Shown: positions 1-5,022 of the stretch, in pieces
Layout of the letters: the number at the start of each line of letters is the position of its first letter
Position numbering within the stretch: position 1 is the first letter of the stretch
DNA from: Lachnospiraceae bacterium UBA5895
GTDB lineage: Bacteria > Bacillota > Clostridia > Lachnospirales > Lachnospiraceae
DNA length: 5,964 nt
Assembly: GCA_002431915.1 (NCBI GenBank)
Contig: DJEP01000087.1
Span: 11,489-17,452 of the forward strand
Direction: 5' to 3'
The notes under the pieces: generated by a model
The model's input: only the letters and a program-made list of their open reading frames with translations
Databases searched by the model: none
Told to the model about the DNA's origin: nothing
Position numbers and translations under genes: made by a program

Positions 1-1149
1 GGTTACAGACCTTATGCAGATGATGTGGTAGATTACTTCGTACAGAAGTCTATCTCCAACGGTATTGACATCATTCGTATTTTCGACTGCCTGAATGATC
101 TGCGTAACTTACAGGAAGCAGTAAATGCTACCAATAAGTTCAAGGCACAGGAAGGCAGAGGTGAAGCACAGGTTGCCCTGGCTTACACCCTGGGCGATGC
201 TTACACCTTAGAGTACTGGACCGGCATGGCCAAGAAGATCGAAGAGATGGGTGCAGATTCTATCTGTATCAAAGATATGGCCGGTCTGTTAGTACCTTAT
301 AAGGCTTCTGAGCTGATCAAGGCTATGAAGGAAGTTACCAAGCTTCCTATCCAGCTGCATACCCACTATACTTCCGGTGTCGCAAGCATGACCTACCTGA
401 AGGCAGTAGAGGCCGGTGTTGATGTTATCGATACCGCTATGAGCCCTTTCGCTATGGGTACTTCACAGCCTGCTACCGAAGTTATGGTTGAGACTTTCAA
501 GGGAACCCCTTACGATACCGGTCTGGATCAGAACCTGTTAGCTGAGATCGCTGATTACTTCCGACCTTACAGAGATGAGTGCCTGGCTAACGGTCTGCTG
601 AATCCTAAGGTTATGGGCGTTGATATTAAGACTCTGCTGTATCAGGTACCCGGCGGTATGCTTTCCAACATGGTAAGCCAGCTGAAGGAGCAGAATGCAG
701 AAGACAGATACTATGATGTATTAAAGGAGATTCCTAAGGTTCGTAAGGATCTGGGTGAGCCCCCTCTGGTTACTCCTTCTTCTCAGATCGTTGGTACTCA
801 GGCTGTCTTCAATGTACTGCTCGGTGAGCGTTACAAGATGGCTACCAAGGAGACCAAGGCAGTTCTTCGTGGTGAGTACGGTCAGACTGTTAAGCCTATG
901 AGCCAGGAAGTTATCGACAAGGTTATCCCCGGTGAGGAGAGAATCACCTGCCGTTATGCTGATCTGCTTGACAACGAGCTGGATAAGCTGGAAGGTGAGA
1001 TGAAGGAATGGAAACAGCAGGATGAGGATGTCTTAAGCTACGCTCTGTTCCCTCAGGTTGCTGTAGACTTCTTCAAGTATCGTCAGGCTCAGCAGGAAAA
1101 GGTTGATATGACCCAGGCTGATACCAAGAATGGTGCATACCCTGTATAA
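1..1149 (+). CDS. Carboxyltransferase subunit related to oxaloacetate decarboxylase alpha / pyruvate carboxylase B (5' end missing, no biotinyl domain)
   Basis: The reading frame is open from base 1 (GYRPYADDVV), so the gene starts upstream; the GTG at 25 is an internal valine. The family moves a carboxyl group between a keto acid such as oxaloacetate or pyruvate and a carrier biotin in the cytoplasm, using a metal-centred TIM barrel. Window residue 91 (bases 271-273, in CIKDMAG) is the lysine carboxylated in this family. The histidines of QLHTHYTSG (bases 358-360 and 364-366) are the metal ligands. The conserved PYC_OADA domain follows, with YQVPGGMLSNMVSQL near residues 217-231. The frame stops about 60 residues after this domain, at AYPV, with no Ala/Pro-rich linker and no biotinyl MKM motif. 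Biotin must therefore be on a separate protein, as in transcarboxylase 5S-type subunits. Codon use is strongly biased (AAG for Lys, CTG for Leu), unlike the downstream genes, suggesting high expression. Family assignment is sure; the exact substrate is not. Confidence 0.9.
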   Translation, partial: GYRPYADDVVDYFVQKSISNGIDIIRIFDCLNDLRNLQEAVNATNKFKAQEGRGEAQVALAYTLGDAYTLEYWTGMAKKIEEMGADSICIKDMAGLLVPYKASELIKAMKEVTKLPIQLHTHYTSGVASMTYLKAVEAGVDVIDTAMSPFAMGTSQPATEVMVETFKGTPYDTGLDQNLLAEIADYFRPYRDECLANGLLNPKVMGVDIKTLLYQVPGGMLSNMVSQLKEQNAEDRYYDVLKEIPKVRKDLGEPPLVTPSSQIVGTQAVFNVLLGERYKMATKETKAVLRGEYGQTVKPMSQEVIDKVIPGEERITCRYADLLDNELDKLEGEMKEWKQQDEDVLSYALFPQVAVDFFKYRQAQQEKVDMTQADTKNGAYPV

Positions 1150-1167
1150 ATAATTTTTCAATAAAGA

Positions 1168-1204
1168 TGCCGCACGACTGCTTGCAGTCAGTGCGGTATT
1201 TTTA
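1168..1204 (+). terminator. Strong rho-independent terminator after the carboxyltransferase gene
   Basis: The 5' arm is CCGCAC (1170-1175) plus GACTG (1176-1180), with loop CTTG. The 3' arm is CAGTC (1185-1189), one bulged A at 1190, then GTGCGG (1191-1196). The stem can be extended at the base by G-T (1169/1197) and T-A (1168/1198) pairs. A T-rich tail, TATTTTTATT, follows directly. It begins about 20 bases after the stop codon and separates this gene from the regulator operon. Confidence 0.93.
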
Positions 1205-1216
1205 TTAGAAAAACAA

Positions 1217-1295
1217 AACTCATGAGCAAGTAGGGCGATAGCACGGATTGCGAATGAGTTGGCGGCTTCGAGAGCCCGAAGGGCGGAGAAGCCGT
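1217..1295. repeat. Hairpin-rich intergenic repeat element, copy 1
   Basis: This compact non-coding block has two nested dyads. AACTCAT (1217-1223) pairs with ATGAGTT (1254-1260). CGGCTTC (1263-1269) pairs with GAAGCCG (1288-1294), with an inner GCCC / GAA loop / GGGC hairpin (1274-1284). The part from TGCGAAT (1249) to AAGCCGT (1295) resembles 4231-4279 in the other intergenic gap, with the same ends, nearly the same length (47 against 49 bases) and about two thirds identity in the alignable core. The word TAGCACGGA also occurs in both gaps (1239-1247 and 4262-4270). I read this as a dispersed, diverged intergenic repeat. The function is unknown. Confidence 0.5.
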
Positions 1296-1330
1296 TATTT
1301 ATACAGGAAACGTGGCGTTATATTTACATA

Positions 1331-1360
1331 TTGACAAACTACCTCTTCACCCACTAAAAT
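1331..1360 (+). promoter_or_regulatory. Sigma-A-type promoter of the tetR-rpiR-flavoprotein unit
   Basis: A perfect -35 box TTGACA (1331-1336) is followed, after 18 bases, by TAAAAT (1355-1360), which matches the -10 consensus at five of six positions. Transcription would start near 1367, giving a leader of about 50 bases before the regulator start at 1419. It lies downstream of the terminator at 1168-1204 and is the only good promoter I see before the operon. Confidence 0.7.
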
Positions 1361-1372
1361 AACAAGTGTTAT
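1359..1372. promoter_or_regulatory. Palindrome over the -10/start region, candidate TetR operator
   Basis: ATAACA (1359-1364), spacer AG, and TGTTAT (1367-1372) form a perfect 6-2-6 inverted repeat. It overlaps the last bases of the -10 box and the expected start site. The first gene downstream encodes a TetR-type repressor, and such repressors often bind palindromes at their own promoter. Binding itself is inferred from position only. Confidence 0.45.
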
Positions 1373-1389
1373 AGAAGAACACACCGTTT

Positions 1390-1403
1390 GCTGTAAAAAC
1401 AGC
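1390..1403 (+). promoter_or_regulatory. Small hairpin in the tetR leader
   Basis: GCTGT (1390-1394) and ACAGC (1399-1403) form a 5-bp stem with loop AAAA, ending 15 bases before the chosen ATG and a few bases before the GAGAGGG ribosome binding site. It could modestly affect initiation. It has no T tract and is too short to be a convincing terminator. Confidence 0.25.
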
Positions 1404-1418
1404 GGAATGAGAGGGATT

Positions 1419-1991
1419 ATGGCTCGTAAAGAGATGATCACCATCGACAAAATTCTGGATACGGCATTTGCCATGACCAGAGAAGAGGGCTTCGCCAATA
1501 TAACGGCCAGAAAAGTAGCTGCAAAGGCGGGATGCTCTACACAGCCGATTTTCCGGGTGTATAAGAATATGGAAGAGCTATGGGATGCTGTGTATGAGCG
1601 GGCGGCAGCGTATTTTCTGGATTATTACAGTCTGTATCCCCGTACTGGGAAGACGCCGTTCGCCAACCTGGGAATGGCTTACATAGCTTTTGCAAGGGAA
1701 GAGCGGCATCTGTTTGAATTGCTTTTTGTATCCGGTGACTATGGCAGCCAGAAGAAAAAAAGCATGTATGAAATATTAAACGGCGATGCCGGAAATGTAG
1801 TCTATGAGATCAATCTGGCGAGAGTGGCAGGATGTCCGGATCCCGGAGATCTGTTTATGAAAATGTGGATTTTTATTCATGGAGCTGCCTGCATGTCCCT
1901 GACCGGAGATTATGATCTGACAGACATACAGACGATGCAACTTTTGGAGCATTCCTATTGTGCTTTTTACAATGAGACAACGCGAGGTTAA
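1419..1991 (+). CDS. TetR/AcrR-type transcriptional regulator
   Basis: This is a 190-residue cytoplasmic DNA-binding protein. The N-terminus has the TetR pattern: a first helix (ITIDKILDTAFAMTREEGF), then the helix-turn-helix around residues 28-50, ITARKVAAKAGCSTQPIFRV, and the usual YKNMEELWDAVYE helix. The rest is a helical ligand/dimer domain with a WIFIHGAA segment near residues 150-157, typical of TetR C-terminal domains. The ligand cannot be read from the sequence. ATG 1419 is preferred because GAGAGGG (1409-1415) lies just upstream, although the spacing is short; an in-frame ATG at 1407 lacks a good ribosome binding site. It is the first gene of the unit and stands five bases before the RpiR-type regulator. 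It may repress its own promoter through the palindrome at 1359-1372. Confidence 0.85.
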   Translation: MARKEMITIDKILDTAFAMTREEGFANITARKVAAKAGCSTQPIFRVYKNMEELWDAVYERAAAYFLDYYSLYPRTGKTPFANLGMAYIAFAREERHLFELLFVSGDYGSQKKKSMYEILNGDAGNVVYEINLARVAGCPDPGDLFMKMWIFIHGAACMSLTGDYDLTDIQTMQLLEHSYCAFYNETTRG

Positions 1992-1996
1992 AATCA

Positions 1997-2923
1997 GTGG
2001 CAGAATATGATGTTTTTACCCGGATCAAGGAACACTATGCAAAAATGAGCAAGGGGCATAAAGCCATTGCGGATTATATTTTAGAGCATTTCGATCAGGC
2101 GGTATTTATGACGGCAGCCAGGCTGGGAGAGACGCTGGGGATCAGCGAATCTACCGTGGTACGTTTCGCTGCGGGCATCGGCTATGATGGATATCCGAAG
2201 TTCCAGAGAGCACTGGAAAGCTGTGTGCAGGGAAAATTAAACGGCATTCAGAAAATGGATGCCAAATATGGCAAAAGTTCCCAGTCGGAGATATTGACCT
2301 CTGTGCTCAGTGCGGATATCGAGAAGATCCAGGATACCATAGACAATCTGGATCCGGCGGCATTTGAATCTGCGGTGACGACGATCTTAGAGGCGGAGAC
2401 CATTTATATCATGGGACTTCGCAGCAATGAGCCGTTGGCGGCATTCCTGCATTTTTACCTGAACATGATCCGCGGAAAGGTACTTTTACTGAACACTACC
2501 AGTGTCAGCGAGACCTTTGAACAGATGATCCATATCGGACCGAAGGACTGCTTCATTGGCATCAGTTTTCCGAGATATTCCATGCGGACGTTAAAGGCAA
2601 TGGAGTTCGCCAATGACCGGAATGCCAAAGTCATTGCCGTTACTGACAGCATCCATTCCCCCATGAATCTGTATTCTTCCTGCAATCTGCTGGCGAGAAG
2701 TGACATGGTGTCGGTGGTGGATTCCCTGGTGGCCCCTTTAAGTGTTATTAATGCCCTGGTGGTAGCACTTTGCCTGAAGTGTCCGGAGCAGGTGCGCAAG
2801 AATCTGGAGACACTGGAAGAGACCTGGAACAATTACCAGGTGTATTTGAATGACGAGATCGATTTTATAGATGATGAACCGATGCTAGATTATTCTCTGC
2901 GACGCAAGGACAAGGAGCAGTGA
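1997..2923 (+). CDS. MurR/RpiR family transcriptional regulator (HTH plus SIS domain)
   Basis: This 308-residue protein has full family length. Residues 1-75 form the RpiR-type HTH domain: FTRIKEHYAKMSKGHKAIADYIL, then MTAARLGETLGISESTVVRF and GYDGYPKFQRAL. Residues about 130-260 form a SIS sugar-phosphate-binding fold, with IYIMGLRSNEPLAAFLHFYL, the GISFPRYSMRTLKAM segment and KVIAVTDS. Family members usually sense a phosphosugar and control sugar or amino-sugar catabolism, but no sugar gene is next to it, so the effector is open. The GTG start at 1997 is supported because the family's conserved N-terminal helix begins at once and GAGG (1984-1987) lies nine bases upstream; the next in-frame ATG (2045) would cut the domain. 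The acidic tail (DEIDFIDDEPMLDYS) is unremarkable. Its TGA overlaps the ATG of the next gene by one base. Confidence 0.92.
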   Translation: MAEYDVFTRIKEHYAKMSKGHKAIADYILEHFDQAVFMTAARLGETLGISESTVVRFAAGIGYDGYPKFQRALESCVQGKLNGIQKMDAKYGKSSQSEILTSVLSADIEKIQDTIDNLDPAAFESAVTTILEAETIYIMGLRSNEPLAAFLHFYLNMIRGKVLLLNTTSVSETFEQMIHIGPKDCFIGISFPRYSMRTLKAMEFANDRNAKVIAVTDSIHSPMNLYSSCNLLARSDMVSVVDSLVAPLSVINALVVALCLKCPEQVRKNLETLEETWNNYQVYLNDEIDFIDDEPMLDYSLRRKDKEQ

Positions 2924-4215
2924 TGTCGATACGCCGGCAGAAAAGGATGAGAATGAGCAATGTAATAGTGGTCGGCGGCGGTGCTGCCGGCATGATGGCT
3001 GCCATTGCGGCAGCAAAATGCGGACATAAAGTAAGCCTTTTGGAAAAGAATGAAAAGCTGGGGAAAAAGCTGTTTATCACGGGAAAGGGTCGTTGTAATG
3101 TGACCAATGCGGCGGATATGGATGTATTGTTCCAAAATGTCTGTACCAACGAAAAATTCCTGTACAGTGCCTTTTACAGCTTTGACAATACACAGGTGTG
3201 CGATCTGATCGAACAGGCGGGATGCCCTCTGAAGACAGAGCGGGGCGACCGGGTATTTCCGGTATCGGATCATTCCTCGGATGTGATCGCTGCTCTGCAG
3301 AGAGAACTACGGAAATATCAGGTGGATATTCATTTGCATACGGAAGTGAAAAAGATTCTGACGAAGGAAAGTGACGGGAATACTTGCTTTTACGGGGTGG
3401 AATGCGCAGACCATAAGAAATTTACCGCCGATGACTGCATTATCTGTACCGGCGGCTGCTCTTATGCCGGCACCGGATCCAACGGAGATGGTTACCGGTT
3501 CGCAGAAGAGACGGGACATAAAGTAACGGAGCGAAGGCCGGCTTTGGTACCGTTAGAGATCCGGGAGAACTGGTGCAAAGATCTGATGGGATTATCTCTT
3601 AAAAATGTGGAGGTCCGGATGCAGTGCGAGAAGAAGATTTGGTATGAAGGCTTCGGTGAGATGCTGTTTACCCATTTTGGCATCAGCGGTCCCCTGATCC
3701 TGTCTGCCAGCAGCTTTTATTCCAAAAATATTTCGAAGCGGAAAGGTGACGATGAGGTAAAACTTTTCCTGGATCTGAAACCGGCGCTGACACCGGAACA
3801 GTTAGATAAACGCCTGCTTCGGGATTTTGAGGAGGCAAAGAATAAACAGTTTAAAAATGCACTGGATCATCTGTTCCCCACAAAGCTGATTCCTGTTATG
3901 ATAGAGCTGTCCGGAATCTCTCCGGAGAAGAAGGTCAACGAGATCAGCAGGGAAGAGAGAAAAGCTTTCGGTATGCTGATCAAGACTCTGCCCATGACGG
4001 TGACGGGGACGAGATCTTTTGCGGAAGCAATTATTACCCAGGGCGGAATCTCCGTAAAGGACATCAATCCTTCCACCATGGAATCCAAGTTGGTAAAGCA
4101 TCTGTATTTTGCGGGGGAAGTACTGGACCTGGATGCCATGACCGGTGGGTTCAACTTACAGATTGCCTGGTCTACGGGACATCTGGCGGGAGACAGCATA
4201 AAAGTGGGATGTTAA
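2923..4215 (+). CDS. HI0933/BaiN-like NAD(P)/FAD-dependent oxidoreductase
   Basis: This flavoprotein belongs to the HI0933/YhiN group (also called the aminoacetone oxidase family, or BaiN-like). Numbered from ATG 2923 it has 430 residues, near the family length. The FAD-binding Rossmann motif is VVGGGAAGMMAA (16-27), followed by EKNEKLGKKL and the family hallmark TGKGRCNVTN (53-62). CTGGCSYAGTGSNGDGY (175-191) is a second nucleotide-binding region. The C-terminus carries YFAGEVLDLDAMTGGFNLQ (395-413) and a closing WSTGHLAG helix. The physiological substrate is unknown for most members; a role in bile acid reduction has been proposed for one clostridial homologue and should not be carried over here. 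AAGGAG (2912-2917), five bases before ATG 2923, overlaps the end of rpiR, so coupling is likely. ATG 2953 (MSNVIVVGGG) also has AAGGA five bases upstream and fits the family N-terminus, so the start is uncertain. Confidence 0.9.
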   Translation: MSIRRQKRMRMSNVIVVGGGAAGMMAAIAAAKCGHKVSLLEKNEKLGKKLFITGKGRCNVTNAADMDVLFQNVCTNEKFLYSAFYSFDNTQVCDLIEQAGCPLKTERGDRVFPVSDHSSDVIAALQRELRKYQVDIHLHTEVKKILTKESDGNTCFYGVECADHKKFTADDCIICTGGCSYAGTGSNGDGYRFAEETGHKVTERRPALVPLEIRENWCKDLMGLSLKNVEVRMQCEKKIWYEGFGEMLFTHFGISGPLILSASSFYSKNISKRKGDDEVKLFLDLKPALTPEQLDKRLLRDFEEAKNKQFKNALDHLFPTKLIPVMIELSGISPEKKVNEISREERKAFGMLIKTLPMTVTGTRSFAEAIITQGGISVKDINPSTMESKLVKHLYFAGEVLDLDAMTGGFNLQIAWSTGHLAGDSIKVGC

Positions 4216-4221
4216 TCCCAC
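4204..4221 (+). promoter_or_regulatory. Perfect hairpin over the stop codon of the flavoprotein gene
   Basis: GTGGGAT (4204-4210) and ATCCCAC (4215-4221) form a 7-bp stem with loop GTTA; the stop codon TAA spans the loop and stem. No T run follows, so it is not a standard intrinsic terminator. It may protect the 3' end or be part of an attenuating structure, since its 3' arm can also pair with TGTGGGA at 4250-4256. Confidence 0.4.
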
Positions 4222-4230
4222 ACCACGATA

Positions 4231-4279
4231 TGCGAATAGAGGGTAGGATTGTGGGAGTGCGTAGCACGGAACAAGCCGT
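4231..4279. repeat. Intergenic repeat element, copy 2
   Basis: This stretch starts with TGCGAAT and ends with AAGCCGT, like 1249-1295, and contains the shared word TAGCACGGA (4262-4270). Between the shared ends the two copies differ by substitutions and about two bases of length. It lies in the 136-base gap between the flavoprotein gene and cmk, where I see no coding potential. Confidence 0.45.
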
Positions 4280-4284
4280 AGGCA

Positions 4285-4308
4285 TCAAAGTCGGGGACTT
4301 TTGACCCC
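4285..4308 (+). promoter_or_regulatory. Hairpin-forming segment upstream of cmk
   Basis: TCAAAGTC (4285-4292) can pair with GACTTTTGA (4296-4304), with one bulged T and loop GGG. Alternatively GGGG (4293-4296) pairs with CCCC (4305-4308). No U tract follows. The 3' arm contains TTGACC, so the segment could bear on a cmk promoter or on the leader structure. Confidence 0.3.
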
Positions 4309-4329
4309 AACATCATCATAGATAAAAAT
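4301..4329 (+). promoter_or_regulatory. Weak candidate promoter for cmk-ispH-rpsA
   Basis: TTGACC (4301-4306) matches the -35 consensus at five of six positions. The -10 partner is poor: TAAAAA after 16 bases (4323-4328) or AAAAAT after 17 (4324-4329), each four of six. Transcription would begin within a few bases of the cmk ribosome binding site. Read-through from the flavoprotein gene is an alternative, because no clear terminator lies between them. Confidence 0.25.
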
Positions 4330-4351
4330 AAGAAGAAAAGAGGATATGAAG

Positions 4352-5008
4352 ATGAGTTTTAATGTAGCAATTGACGGACCTGCAGGTGCCGGTAAAAGTA
4401 CCATCGCCAGAGCGGTGGCAAAAAAGAAAGGTTTTATCTATGTGGATACCGGAGCCATGTACCGTGCCATGGCACTGTTCATGTTAAGAGAGGGCGTGGA
4501 TCCTGCGGATGCGGCAGCTATTGCCGATAAATGTAAGGAGGCAGACATCACCATTCAGTATGTGGATGGGGAGCAGGTCGTATTATTAAACGGCGAAAAT
4601 GTCAATGCTTATCTGCGTACCGAGGAGGTGGGCAATATGGCATCCACCACCAGTGCACAGCCTGCCGTACGTACCAAACTGGTAGAACTCCAGCAGGCAC
4701 TGGCGGCGAAAAGCGATGTGATTATGGACGGTCGTGACATCGGTACCGTAGTATTGCCCAATGCACAGGTCAAAATCTATCTGACCGCCAGCAGTACGGT
4801 GAGAGCAAAAAGAAGATATGACGAGCTGACCGCAAAAGGAGAGAGCTGTGACTTAGAGAAGATCCGCCAGGATATTGAGGACAGAGATTACAGAGATATG
4901 CACAGGGAGACTTCTCCATTAAAGCAGGCAGAGGATGCGGTGCTGGTGGATACTTCCGATATGACCATCGAACAGGTCATTGACCGGATCGTGGAACTGA
5001 TTGGGTAA
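4352..5008 (+). CDS. cmk: Cytidylate kinase ((d)CMP kinase)
   Basis: Cytidylate kinase transfers the ATP gamma-phosphate to CMP or dCMP in the cytoplasm, feeding CTP and dCTP synthesis. From ATG 4352 the protein has 218 residues, the usual length. Motifs in order are the P-loop GPAGAGKST (9-17), YVDTGAMYRA (30-39), the CMP-binding region ending in MDGRDIGTVVLPNA (125-138), IYLTAS (142-147), RAKRRYDEL (151-159) and the lid/C-terminal segment DIEDRDYRDMHRETSPL (174-190) with LVDTSDM. Nothing is missing. ATG 4352 is chosen because AGAGGA (4339-4344) then lies seven bases upstream; the in-frame ATG at 4346 is only one base from that site. It is followed after 14 bases by ispH. In other Clostridia cmk often stands next to plsC, ispH and rpsA; plsC is absent here. 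Confidence 0.96.
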   Translation: MSFNVAIDGPAGAGKSTIARAVAKKKGFIYVDTGAMYRAMALFMLREGVDPADAAAIADKCKEADITIQYVDGEQVVLLNGENVNAYLRTEEVGNMASTTSAQPAVRTKLVELQQALAAKSDVIMDGRDIGTVVLPNAQVKIYLTASSTVRAKRRYDELTAKGESCDLEKIRQDIEDRDYRDMHRETSPLKQAEDAVLVDTSDMTIEQVIDRIVELIG

Positions 5009-5022
5009 ACGGGAGACAATAT

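Noticed and set aside
1205..1330. Riboswitch or T-box leader before the regulator operon
   Set aside because: The hairpins lie upstream of the promoter at 1331-1360, so they are not in the operon's leader, and no known riboswitch core was recognised.
1295..1498. Short hydrophobic minus-strand frame over the tetR promoter and start
   Set aside because: It overlaps the conserved first helix of the TetR protein and the promoter. I saw no family similarity and no convincing start signal for it.
2865..3273. Overlapping minus-strand frames across the rpiR-flavoprotein junction
   Set aside because: Both lie opposite conserved coding sequence, including the FAD-binding motif, and encode nothing recognisable.
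2923..4215. Naming the flavoprotein baiN and inferring bile acid 7-dehydroxylation
   Set aside because: The HI0933 family is widespread in bacteria with no link to bile acids, and no bai operon gene is present in the window.
4204..4221. Intrinsic terminator after the flavoprotein gene
   Set aside because: The stem is perfect but no T tract follows it, so I list it only as a hairpin.
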